Positions 8,530 through 17,350 of a stretch of 64,000 nucleotides of DNA are shown here, piece by piece; position 1 is the stretch's first letter; each line of letters begins with the position of its first letter. A program made the translations under genes and the position numbers. This DNA comes from Roseibium sp. MMSF_3412 (lineage in GTDB: Bacteria; Pseudomonadota; Alphaproteobacteria; Rhizobiales; Stappiaceae). Below the pieces are notes generated by a model. It did not search any database and was not told the DNA's origin. It was given only the letters and a program-made list of their open reading frames with translations. The stretch covers positions 31,781-95,780 of the forward strand of contig NZ_JASHJI010000025.1 of NCBI RefSeq assembly GCF_030733265.1, written 5' to 3'.

Positions 8530-8540
8530 GAGAAGAATTC

Positions 8541-9194
8541 ATGAAGTTTCAGACCGAAACCGGTGTGCTGGAAAGCACGCCCGAAAGGCTCATTGTGGCC
8601 GGCTGGACCGGCCGCGACCGGGCCGCCGTCGATCACCACATAGAGGAACTGGCCGCAATTGGTGTTCCCGCTCCATCAACCGTGCCGCTGTACTATCAGT
8701 GTTCGCCCGCTCTCCTGACGCAGGCAACCGCAATTCAGGCACTCGGAGAAGAAACATCGGGTGAAGCTGAGCCTCTTCTGCTCCAACAGGATGGCAGGAT
8801 CTGGATCGGCCTTGGGTCTGATCACACGGACCGCGCCCTGGAAGCCCATTCCGTCGCCGCCTCAAAGCAGATTTGCGCAAAACCCATTGCGGATGTCCTG
8901 TGGCCGCTGGAGGCGGTGGAACCGCATCTGGATGATCTTGTTCTGAAATCATGGATCGAGAAAGACGGAAGCTGGGTTCCCTATCAGGACGGAAAACTCG
9001 CTTCGATCCTGCCGCTGGAGCAACTCGTGGCCGGGGCAGCGCTTACCGACGGAACCGCGATGCTGTGCGGCACGCTTCCGGCAATTGGCGGCGTGCGCCC
9101 GGCCCCGGCCTTCAGGATGTCGCTGACGGATCCGGTCCGCGGCCAATCCATTGACTGGAGCTACCGAACGGCTACTCTTCGCAGCATCTCGTGA
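8541..9194 (+). CDS. DUF2848 family protein
   Basis: The protein has 217 residues, and GAGAAGAATTC precedes the ATG. It carries DUF2848 features: LIVAGWTGRDRAAVDHHIEELAAIGVPAPSTVPLYY at the N-terminus, IGLGSDHTDRALEAHSVAASKQ in the middle, and LCGTLPAIGGVRPAPAFRM near the end. I recall that family members are often found next to amidases and have a fold resembling fumarylacetoacetate hydrolases, but no activity is known to me. No signal peptide is seen, so it is cytoplasmic. Its place between the transporter and the amidase suggests a catabolic step on the imported compound. Confidence 0.75.
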   Translation: MKFQTETGVLESTPERLIVAGWTGRDRAAVDHHIEELAAIGVPAPSTVPLYYQCSPALLTQATAIQALGEETSGEAEPLLLQQDGRIWIGLGSDHTDRALEAHSVAASKQICAKPIADVLWPLEAVEPHLDDLVLKSWIEKDGSWVPYQDGKLASILPLEQLVAGAALTDGTAMLCGTLPAIGGVRPAPAFRMSLTDPVRGQSIDWSYRTATLRSIS

Positions 9195-9234
9195 CGCCCT
9201 TCCCGCCTTTTTCGCCATCACAGGACTGCCCCGA

Positions 9235-10515
9235 ATGAGCGCATCGTTTCCCTGGACACCCGACACCGCCGCCAGCCGTCTTGAAACCACGCTGGAGCGA
9301 GCGGCCGGGGAGCAGGCGGCGAAGTCCGTCTTTCTGAAACTCCTGGGTGACCGGGCAAGGGAGCAGGCTGAAAGGGCGTCGGCGGCAGACGGCCCGCTTG
9401 CGGGCGCTCTGATAAGCGTGAAAGCGCTGTTTGATGTTGAAGGCGAGACAACGACAAGCGCGACCAGGGTCCTTGCCGGTGATCCGCCGGCAAAGGCGGA
9501 TGCGCCCGCGATTGCGCGCCTTGAGGCGGCCGGCGGTGTCTTTGTCGGTCTCACCAACATGTCCGAGTTCGCCTATTCCGGACTGGGGCTCAACCCGCAT
9601 TACGGCACGCCCGAAAACCCGGCCTATCCCGGCTGCGCTCCGGGTGGCTCGACAAGCGGTGGTGCCGTTTCGGTGGCCCTCGGATTGTGCGACATCGCAA
9701 TCGGAAGCGACACCGGCGGCTCCCTGCGCATTCCTGCCGCATTCACGGGCATCACCGGTTTCAAACCGACGCAGAGTTCCGTTTCGATGGACGGGGGCAA
9801 GCCCCTGTCCGACAGTCTCGACAGCTTCGGCCCCATGGCGAAAACCGTCGCGGCCTGCGAGCTGGCCTGGCAGGTCATGGCGGGGAAAGACACAACTCCC
9901 GCCAATCCTGCACCCGCGCGCCTGATCATTCCCGCCAATTTCGGCTTCACCGAGATGGACCACGCCGTTTCAGAAGGTTTCAGGGCGGTGGTCGCAAAGC
10001 TGCGGGCGGCGGGGTTGGAAGTCGTCGAGCGGGAGATAGCCGCCATGTCGATGTATGACGGCGTGCCCCCCTGGCACATGACCTCGGTGGAATCGCGCGC
10101 ACACTACGAGCGGCACTTTCAGGCATCGCCCGACCGGTTCGATCCGCGGGTCCATGCCAGAATGGGCCGGGCGGAGGAAATCTCGGCGGTTGAGTACCGG
10201 CAGACACTGAACAGGCGTCAGGAATTCATTGCCGCCTTCCGGGAAGAAATCGGCGAGGACATGCTGCTTCTGCCGACCACCCCCAAGCTGCCGCCCCGAA
10301 TTGAGGAGCTTGCCGACGATGACGCCTTCAACCGGCTGAATCTCCTTGCGCTTCGCAACCCGTCGCTTGCCAATGTCGCCGATGCCTGCGCAATAGCGAT
10401 GCCCCACCGGCACGAGGAATTAACATTGAGCTCAATGCTTGTCGCCGCAGGCGGGCGGGATGCGGAACTGCTCGCTTGCGCGAAGGTTGTTGAGGCTGGT
10501 CTTCAGACCATGTGA
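9235..10515 (+). CDS. Amidase (amidase signature family)
   Basis: The protein has 426 residues from MSASFPWTPD; the frame is open further upstream, but this ATG removes overlap with the DUF2848 gene and has a weak AGGA site. The Ser-cisSer-Lys machinery is visible: Lys in ISVKALFD (about residue 63), the Gly/Ser-rich GGSTSGGAVSVA at about 140 and the nucleophile region GSDTGGSLRIPA at about 160. It hydrolyses an amide bond to acid plus ammonia or amine in the cytoplasm. As the last gene of the TRAP operon it probably opens or deamidates the imported substrate. At 426 residues it is a short member compared with GatA-like proteins; the specificity is unknown. Confidence 0.88.
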   Translation: MSASFPWTPDTAASRLETTLERAAGEQAAKSVFLKLLGDRAREQAERASAADGPLAGALISVKALFDVEGETTTSATRVLAGDPPAKADAPAIARLEAAGGVFVGLTNMSEFAYSGLGLNPHYGTPENPAYPGCAPGGSTSGGAVSVALGLCDIAIGSDTGGSLRIPAAFTGITGFKPTQSSVSMDGGKPLSDSLDSFGPMAKTVAACELAWQVMAGKDTTPANPAPARLIIPANFGFTEMDHAVSEGFRAVVAKLRAAGLEVVEREIAAMSMYDGVPPWHMTSVESRAHYERHFQASPDRFDPRVHARMGRAEEISAVEYRQTLNRRQEFIAAFREEIGEDMLLLPTTPKLPPRIEELADDDAFNRLNLLALRNPSLANVADACAIAMPHRHEELTLSSMLVAAGGRDAELLACAKVVEAGLQTM

Positions 10516-10571
10516 AGACAAGGCGGAGGCTGACCGCACTCGGTTGTCGGCCTCCCGCAACACTTCAGAGG

Positions 10572-12611
10572 TCACACAAACGCAAAGTCGTCCGCCTGGA
10601 ATATGGTTCCGTCCGAAAACTCGAAATTCTCGATATGGGTGCCGAGATCGTTGATCCGGACCTGGCCTGCCCCGCTTGCCCAGGTGAGCAGCATGTTGCT
10701 GTCGCTGTCAGTCGAGGCCTCGACATCGGCAACCTTGAGATCCTTGAACAGCAGGGTGTCGATCCCCTTGCCGATCAGTTCGACAATATCGATGAAGCCG
10801 CCATCGGAGGAAACGACATAGCTGTCGTTGCCCGCCTCTCCCTCCAGTTTCTGCCAGCCGCCCGAAGACCCGCCTGCATCCAGCGTGTCATTGCCTGATC
10901 CGCCGATCAGCGTATCCGTTCCACCGTTCCCTTTCAGGACATCATTGCCGCCGCCGCCATTCAGCCAGTAATCGACACCGGCTTCGTTGCCGACAACACG
11001 GTCATCCTTTTCCGCGCCCTGAAACTCCTCGAACCCGTACCAGGAAAGACCGGATGTGTTGAACTTGGAGCCGGTTTCGATGATCAGCTTGTCCCGTCCG
11101 CTCCCGCCGATATCCCTGGGCGTGCCGTTATCCCAGAACAGGTCGCCGCTGCCATAGTAGACCGTGTCATTGCCGGCGCCGCCGGAAACGGTATCCCTGC
11201 CCCAGCCTCCCCGGAGGAAGTCGTTGCCGTTGCCACCGATCAGTTCATCATCGCCGCCGCTGCCGATCAGCGTGTCGTTGCCGCCGCCGCCATCGAGCAG
11301 ATAGTCCACGCTATCGTCGTTGCCGACGACCCGGTCGTTGCGTCCCGCACCGATGAATTTCTCGAAGCCGTACCAGGACAGGCCGCTGGTATTGAAGACA
11401 GACCCGTTTTCCATGACCAGCGTATCAACGCCGCTGCCACCGATATCCTTCGGTGTGCCATTCACCCAGAATGTGTCACCGTTGGTATAGTAGATCGTGT
11501 CATTGCCAGCTCCACCTGACATGTTGTCGTTACCATACCCCCCGCGCAATATGTCGTTGCCGCCGCCGCCGATCAGGTCGTCGTTGCCATTGTTGCCCAG
11601 GAGCGTGTTGTTGGCACCGTTTCCGATCAGCGTATCGTTGCCGCTGCCGCCATAGGCGTTTTCGATGACCGTTCCGCGCGCAACAATCAGGTTGCCGGTC
11701 AGACCACCGACATTAGAAATGGCTTCCTGGTTGAGATCGATCCGCTGATTTGCGCCATAGTGGGAAAAGTCGAAAAGATCCGTTCCACCATTGTCGTAGA
11801 TTGTCATCGCAGCGGTTTGATTTGAATCGAAAAACGTCTCCAGGTAACCGCCCGCATTGGAGTTGTTGCCGTAAACCGTCGCGCCGGTGCGAATGCTGGT
11901 CGGTATGCCGTAAAGGTCCTGTACGGCGATGATGTCGGCCACCATCGGCGTGATCACGTAGGCGAAGCTTGCGTTGATGGAGGTATTCTCGGTCTGGCTG
12001 AAATAGGACATCACCGTCGCTTGCCAGGAATCGTTCTGATAGTGGTTGTCCACCCCGTAGGTCGCCGAACCGTTGTAGTTTCCGCCGTGCCTCAGACCCA
12101 GAGCGTGGCCGATTTCGTGAATGTAGGTCTGGAACGAATAGCTGTTGATGCTCGTGCCGTATGAATTGAGCCAGTTCTTGGAAACATTGACGTCGGCGGA
12201 TATCAGATCACCGTTGCTCCACCATGAAAAGCTGGCATAAGCGCCGGAATTTTCGTCATCGAAAGTGATCTGGGCACCGCTCGAGACGAAGGAAAAATTC
12301 AGCCCGGTTACGTTTTCCCAGGCTTCGAGCGCGTTGGTGGCGAGAAACTTGCCGGCGCTGGTCAGACCGGTGATGTCAACGGTGATCGTGTCGCCCGGCC
12401 CGGCATCGAACGAGATCGGAGCGCCGCTTGACGTCTCCCGGGTGAGTTGATCCGCGATCTGGTTGTTGCTGAAGACGGGAAGCGGTGCGGACGAAACGCC
12501 TGATCCGTCACCGGGTGCGTTTGCCATCGGCCCAGTACCGTCATCGCAACTGAAGCCGGCAACAATAGGAATATCTTCGGTACGGCCGGTCGCGAAACAC
12601 AGTTCACACAT
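10572..12611 (-). CDS. Serralysin-like RTX metalloprotease (M10B), type I secreted
   Basis: The protein has 679 residues. The zinc motif HEIGHALGLRH at 165-175 and the Met-turn VMSYF at about 200 identify a metzincin of the serralysin group. From about 330 on there are calcium-binding nonapeptides (GGxGNDxLxGG), interrupted twice by a module of about 85 residues (FWxNGTPxDIGGSG to VDYxLxGGGGND) that is also present twice in the CAP protein at 17351. The C-terminus ends in ...FSDGTIFQADDFAFV, a typical uncleaved type I secretion end. No Sec signal is present; it starts MCELCFATGR with a CxxC. AGAGGT precedes the ATG. Export needs an ABC/HlyD/TolC system that is not in this window. It probably degrades extracellular protein. 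Confidence 0.9.
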   Translation of the reverse strand: MCELCFATGRTEDIPIVAGFSCDDGTGPMANAPGDGSGVSSAPLPVFSNNQIADQLTRETSSGAPISFDAGPGDTITVDITGLTSAGKFLATNALEAWENVTGLNFSFVSSGAQITFDDENSGAYASFSWWSNGDLISADVNVSKNWLNSYGTSINSYSFQTYIHEIGHALGLRHGGNYNGSATYGVDNHYQNDSWQATVMSYFSQTENTSINASFAYVITPMVADIIAVQDLYGIPTSIRTGATVYGNNSNAGGYLETFFDSNQTAAMTIYDNGGTDLFDFSHYGANQRIDLNQEAISNVGGLTGNLIVARGTVIENAYGGSGNDTLIGNGANNTLLGNNGNDDLIGGGGNDILRGGYGNDNMSGGAGNDTIYYTNGDTFWVNGTPKDIGGSGVDTLVMENGSVFNTSGLSWYGFEKFIGAGRNDRVVGNDDSVDYLLDGGGGNDTLIGSGGDDELIGGNGNDFLRGGWGRDTVSGGAGNDTVYYGSGDLFWDNGTPRDIGGSGRDKLIIETGSKFNTSGLSWYGFEEFQGAEKDDRVVGNEAGVDYWLNGGGGNDVLKGNGGTDTLIGGSGNDTLDAGGSSGGWQKLEGEAGNDSYVVSSDGGFIDIVELIGKGIDTLLFKDLKVADVEASTDSDSNMLLTWASGAGQVRINDLGTHIENFEFSDGTIFQADDFAFV

Positions 12612-13056
12612 GTCGAACTACCTCTTGGTATTTTGATCCGATGAATCGTCATCACCGCGGTGCCCGGCCACGAGAGATGAAGCGAACCGTTTCTGAGGTG
12701 TCACTTCATCCAGCACCACACGTGAATTCGAACGGAGTAGGGAATTTCTACCGTTCTGGAAGCGATTCACAGATCGACGCTAAAGATTGCCCCTCACACA
12801 CTCAAGTAAAATTTAAAAACAATTACCAAAAGAAAAACAAAAAACGAATCCAGATAATTTAAAATTGAAGAAATTACATTGAATTTAAAAATAAAAACGA
12901 AAGAATCAGAGATTTCGCAATCAATATACCTCGGGATCGTCTCATCAGCGACACTGCCTGGGTCAGCTTCAGGTCACGCATCGACCTTCAACGCCTTGCA
13001 AAAATCATATTTGCTGTGATCTGTTCGACCGTGATGAAAAACGTTTCGGGAAACGC
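12612..13056. other. AT-rich intergenic region between divergent RTX protease and RND genes
   Basis: These 445 bp contain no convincing gene. The stretch 12790-12930 is strikingly AT-rich with A-tracts (for example AAAATTTAAAAACAATTACC), in contrast to the GC-rich surroundings. It must hold the promoters of the two divergent genes. No individual operator was recognised. Confidence 0.5.
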
Positions 13057-14199
13057 ATGAGGGCTGATTCCATGATCAGGATTGCGGGGTCGATTGTTGC
13101 GCTTTTTTGCGCGTTCGCCTTGGGCATCTGGATTTCAGCAAGCGGGTTGTTTCCTGCTGCTGAAAACAGGGCCGGTCAACAAGACCCGGCTCAAGCCACG
13201 GAAAGTGAAAGCCCGGATGGGCAGACGTTTCCGGGCAACGCCATTGTGGTGACGACGGCAGACGTTGCCTTTACCCCGCCCCGCTCGCGGATCCAGTCAA
13301 TCGGCACCGGCAAGGCGATCCGCCTGATCCACGTAACGGCAGATGTCGCCGGGACTGTGGAGAAAATCCACGTTCAGCCGAATACAGATGTCAGCGCCGG
13401 TGACCCCATCGTAACGCTTGAGCGCAAGACCCAGGAAATCATCCTCGACAGCGCCAAGGCCGAGCTTGAGCAGCAGTCGGCGTCGTTCAACCGGTACCAG
13501 ACACTGTTGAGCCAGAGCAGCAACGCCGTTTCGCAGGCGCAGGTCGATGAAGCAAGGGCATCCCTCGCTGTTGCCGAAGCCAAGGTTGCCGAAGCACAGT
13601 ACGAATATGATCGAAGGATAATCAGGGCTCCCTTTTCCGGCCGGATCAATCTGAATGACCTCACCGTCGGCAGCTATCTTTCGCAAGGCGCGGAAATCGT
13701 GACGCTGGTCGATGCCAGCAGTCTGCTTGTCGAATTCACCGTGCCGGAAACCGCGATCAGCCAGATCAGCACGGGCGTGCCTGTCCGCCTGACCACGCCC
13801 GCCCTTGTCGGCCGTGTCTTCAATGGCGAAATCACCGCGTTCGACAGCTCGATCGACGAAGAGTTCCGCACGGTACGGGTGCGTGCGCAGGTCAAGAACC
13901 CGGAGAATTTGCTCCTGCCCGGCATGACCTTCAGCGTCAGCCTCGCCAGCGCCGACACCCCGATGCCGATGGTTCCGGCCGTTTCAATCCTCTGGAGCCC
14001 GAACGGAGCCTATGTCTGGAAACTTGGCGCGGACAATGCGCCCGAAAGGATCGACGTGGTGCTGCGTCACAGGCTGGGCGACAGCGTCTGGCTGGAAGCA
14101 GATCTGAAGGAAGGCGACGTGGTTGTGAAGGACGGTGCCTTCAAGGTCAGTCAGGGCGTGGCCGTTGCCGTCGAGATCGCGGAGCACACCGATGGATGA
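13057..14199 (+). CDS. RND efflux system periplasmic adaptor subunit (MFP/HlyD family)
   Basis: The protein has 380 residues with an N-terminal membrane anchor or signal (SIVALFCAFALGIWISASGL). A lipoyl/barrel-sandwich half (VTADVAGTVEKIHVQPNTDVSAGDPI), an alpha-helical hairpin of about 60 residues rich in Ala/Gln/Glu, and the second half (IIRAPFSGRINLNDLTVGSYL) are followed by a beta-barrel domain (LLPGMTFSVSL). It links the inner-membrane pump encoded next to it with a TolC-type channel, which is not encoded here. A second ATG at 13072 is an alternative start. Its stop overlaps the pump start, so the genes are co-translated. Confidence 0.92.
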   Translation: MRADSMIRIAGSIVALFCAFALGIWISASGLFPAAENRAGQQDPAQATESESPDGQTFPGNAIVVTTADVAFTPPRSRIQSIGTGKAIRLIHVTADVAGTVEKIHVQPNTDVSAGDPIVTLERKTQEIILDSAKAELEQQSASFNRYQTLLSQSSNAVSQAQVDEARASLAVAEAKVAEAQYEYDRRIIRAPFSGRINLNDLTVGSYLSQGAEIVTLVDASSLLVEFTVPETAISQISTGVPVRLTTPALVGRVFNGEITAFDSSIDEEFRTVRVRAQVKNPENLLLPGMTFSVSLASADTPMPMVPAVSILWSPNGAYVWKLGADNAPERIDVVLRHRLGDSVWLEADLKEGDVVVKDGAFKVSQGVAVAVEIAEHTDG

Positions 14200-17100
14200 C
14201 GCGTCACCGGACAAGATGACACGGGACCGGCTCGGCTTTGCGGCGACATTCGTCGGCCGCCCGATCCTGGCACTCGTGCTCAACCTGCTCGTGATCATAG
14301 CGGGCATCACCGCGCTGAACGGCGTGGAGGTCCGCGAATTGCCGAACGTGTCCAGTCCGGTCATTTCGGTGCGCGCCACCTATCCCGGCGCGGCTGCCAG
14401 CACGGTGGACTCCGAAGTCACCAGCGTTCTGGAAGATGCACTTGCACGGCTGGAGGGGCTTGAAAACATATCCGCGACCTCCTCCTACGGTAGTTCCAGC
14501 CTGACGCTGGAGCTCAATGCCTCAACCGACGTCACCAACGCTGCCAATGACGCGCGGGATCTCGTCTCCCGGGCGCAACGCAATCTGCCCGACGATGTCG
14601 AAGACCCGACTGTTCAAAAGAGCGATGCGGATGCGGATCCGATCATGCGTCTCGCCCTCAGCGGAACTCTGCCGCTGACGGAGCTGACCTCGCTCGCAGA
14701 AGGCATTGTCTCCGACCGACTGCTTTCCATTGACGGTGTGTCGGAAGTGCAGGTTGCAGGCGACTACGCGCGGATCATGCGGGTCACCTTTTTCCCGGTC
14801 GCGCTTGCCAGCCGCGGTATCTCCCTTGCCGACATGCGCGCGGCCCTTGCCAGCGCCAATCTGGACATACCGCTCGGCGCGCTGGAAACCGGCACCCAGG
14901 AACTCGTTGTCAGGTCCGTTGCCTCAACAACGACAGAGGCGGAAATCTCCGCGATCCGCCTCAACCGCGAGACGGTGATCGGTGACGTTGCCTTTGTTCA
15001 GTTCACCTCCGACGATCCCTCGGTGATCACCCGCATCAACGGTCAACCCGCCGTCGGACTGAACATCATCCGCCAATCCCATGCCAACACCCTGTCGATA
15101 TCCAGCGCGGCGCGTGTTGCGGTGGCTGGACTGCAGGAAGATCTGCCGGACGGCGCTCACTTGATGATCGTGGCCGACGACGGCGTTTTCGTGGAGCGAT
15201 CCATTTCGGGTGTCGTCACCAGCATTGCCATGGCCATCGTGATCGTCGTCGCGGTGATATTCCTGTTTCTGCGTTCGCTGCGTGCGGTCGTTGTGCCCGC
15301 TGTCGCCGTTCCGATTGCACTCACGGGAACCCTCGGCGCGATTTGGGCAGCCGGCTTTTCGGTCAACACGATCACGCTGCTCGCGCTTGTTCTGGCAACG
15401 GGCATGGTTGTCGACGACGCCATCGTGGTTCTGGAGAACATCGTGCGCCGCCGCAAGCAGGGTCTCGGCGCCTTCGCAGCAGCCGCCGTCGGCACAAGAG
15501 AGGTCTTTTTCGCCGTCATTTCCACAACGGCCACGCTTGCCGCGGTCTTCATTCCGATTTCCTTCCTCCCCGGTCAGGCGGGTGGCTTTTTCGGGGAATT
15601 CGGCTTTGTCCTGGCGTTTTCCGTCGCCCTTTCCTCCTTCGTCGCACTCACTTTGGCCCCGGCCCTTTGTTCTTTCGTCGATCCGGGAAAACCCGGCGCG
15701 GCGAAAGGACAGCATGAGGACGAAGCCGGCGAAAGCGCATTTCTGACGGGCTTCGGCAACCTGATCGGCTTCATTTTGAAGGCGCGCTACCTTGTCCTGT
15801 TTGGCGCGCTGGCATTCGCCGGAGGGTCCCTGGCACTTTACGGTTCCCTCCCCCAGGAAATCACGCCTTCGGAGGACCGCGGCACCGTGATGATCGCGCT
15901 GAGGACACCTTCCTCCGCGAGCCTCGACTACACGAGCCAGCAGGTGGCCCGTGTCGAAAAGATCCTCGAGCCGCTTGTTGCCTCCGGCGAGGTTGTGGCT
16001 GTCCAGTCCCTGATCGGCTTGAGATCGACCAGTTTTGCCCTTGTCTTCGTACGCCTGGCACCGTGGGAGGATCGGGTACGCAGCCAGCAGGAGATCGCGG
16101 CGCAGATACAGGGACCGGTCAGCCGGATTCCAGGTGCCTTCATTGCGCTGCGCGCGTCCAACAGTCTCGGCATTCGGGGCGCCGGACGGGGTGTCCAGTT
16201 CGCCGTTGTCGGCAAGGAGTACGATGTTCTCGGCGATCTGGCGGGCGAGCTGATTGCAAAGATGGACGAGGATCCGGCCTTTGCAAACGCTCAACTCGTC
16301 AACGAGATCAACCAGCCGCAATTGCTGCTGGAAGTCGACCGCGACCAGGCCGCCAACCTTGATATCGAGCCAAGGGATGTGATCGAGACACTCAACACGG
16401 TCATCGAGGGCTACAAGGCGTCAGAGATCTTCCTGAACAACGAGACCGTCGAGATCCGGCTGGAACGTGGCGGGCGGCCGATCAACGATCAGGGCGATCT
16501 GGAAAACACCTTCCTGCGCGCCGGCAACGGCCAGTTTGTTCCAATCTCCTCCGTCGCGACGCTGTCGGTCGCGGCCTCCGCCTCCACCTTGAGCCGCGAA
16601 GCCCGCGAACGGGCGGTCACCGCCCAGGCCAATCTCGGAAGCGGTGTCGACCTGGGAACCGCGGTCGATCGTCTGAAGGAAATCGCACCGGACATTCTCG
16701 GCAACGACGGGCGTCTGGTCTTTCTCGGCGAAGCCGCCACGCTGGAAACGGGTGAAACGACCACTCTGCTGGTGTTCGGTGCTGCCATCCTGATCGTCTT
16801 CCTTGTGCTCTCCGCACAGTTCGAGAGCTTCTCCAGCTCCCTGATCATTCTGATCACCGTCCCCTGCGGGCTTGGGACCGCCTTGCTGGCCATCCTGGTC
16901 TCCGGTGGGAGTCTCAACTATTACAGCCAGATCGGCCTCGTGATCCTTGTCGGCATCATGGCAAAGAACGGCATCCTCATCGTCGAATTCGCCAACCAGC
17001 TGCGCCAGCAGGGAGAGGACGTGGACACCGCCATCCGCAACGCCATGCGGATCAGGCTGAAACCGGTGATGATGACCATGGCGTCAACGGTCGCCGGAAG

Positions 17101-17311
17101 CATACCGCTGGTGCTGGCAACAGGTGCCGGCGCGGAGGCGAGAACCGCCGTCGGCTGGGTTGTCGTCGGCGGTCTCGGCCTTGCCACCATTTTCACCCTG
17201 TTCCTGACACCGGCGGTCTACCGGATCATTGCCGGCTGGTCGCAGCCACCCGGTGCATCGGAAAAGCGCCTTGCGGAGGAACTGGAGGGCGGCAACGCCA
17301 ACACAGCCTGA
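14192..17311 (+). CDS. RND efflux pump, HAE1-type permease (AcrB-like)
   Basis: The protein has 1039 residues, normal for the family. The ATG that overlaps the adaptor stop was chosen. The first span (ILALVLNLLVIIAGITALNG) is followed by the porter domain (VRELPNVSSPVISVRATYPGAA). TM4 carries ATGMVVDDAIVVLENI near residue 405, with the paired Asp residues of the proton relay, and the second half has the matching GIMAKNGILIVEFANQ near 925-945. It exports small compounds with proton antiport across the envelope, together with the adaptor. The substrate is unknown; drugs, detergents or lipids are all possible. No local regulator gene is seen. Confidence 0.94.
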   Translation: MDDASPDKMTRDRLGFAATFVGRPILALVLNLLVIIAGITALNGVEVRELPNVSSPVISVRATYPGAAASTVDSEVTSVLEDALARLEGLENISATSSYGSSSLTLELNASTDVTNAANDARDLVSRAQRNLPDDVEDPTVQKSDADADPIMRLALSGTLPLTELTSLAEGIVSDRLLSIDGVSEVQVAGDYARIMRVTFFPVALASRGISLADMRAALASANLDIPLGALETGTQELVVRSVASTTTEAEISAIRLNRETVIGDVAFVQFTSDDPSVITRINGQPAVGLNIIRQSHANTLSISSAARVAVAGLQEDLPDGAHLMIVADDGVFVERSISGVVTSIAMAIVIVVAVIFLFLRSLRAVVVPAVAVPIALTGTLGAIWAAGFSVNTITLLALVLATGMVVDDAIVVLENIVRRRKQGLGAFAAAAVGTREVFFAVISTTATLAAVFIPISFLPGQAGGFFGEFGFVLAFSVALSSFVALTLAPALCSFVDPGKPGAAKGQHEDEAGESAFLTGFGNLIGFILKARYLVLFGALAFAGGSLALYGSLPQEITPSEDRGTVMIALRTPSSASLDYTSQQVARVEKILEPLVASGEVVAVQSLIGLRSTSFALVFVRLAPWEDRVRSQQEIAAQIQGPVSRIPGAFIALRASNSLGIRGAGRGVQFAVVGKEYDVLGDLAGELIAKMDEDPAFANAQLVNEINQPQLLLEVDRDQAANLDIEPRDVIETLNTVIEGYKASEIFLNNETVEIRLERGGRPINDQGDLENTFLRAGNGQFVPISSVATLSVAASASTLSREARERAVTAQANLGSGVDLGTAVDRLKEIAPDILGNDGRLVFLGEAATLETGETTTLLVFGAAILIVFLVLSAQFESFSSSLIILITVPCGLGTALLAILVSGGSLNYYSQIGLVILVGIMAKNGILIVEFANQLRQQGEDVDTAIRNAMRIRLKPVMMTMASTVAGSIPLVLATGAGAEARTAVGWVVVGGLGLATIFTLFLTPAVYRIIAGWSQPPGASEKRLAEELEGGNANTA

Positions 17312-17314
17312 CGA

Positions 17315-17341
17315 GAGCCTGTCCCCGGTTGGAACAGGCTC
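17315..17341. terminator. Stem-loop between convergent RND and CAP genes
   Basis: GAGCCTGT, an 11-base loop, then ACAGGCTC form an 8-bp stem in the 39-bp gap between two convergent genes. There is no T-run, so intrinsic termination is uncertain. Confidence 0.4.
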
Positions 17342-17350
17342 GCGGAATGC

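Noticed and set aside
14924..16321. 465-codon minus-strand frame within the RND pump gene
   Set aside because: Antisense shadow; the translation is rich in Arg, Gly and His as is typical of reverse frames of GC-rich genes.
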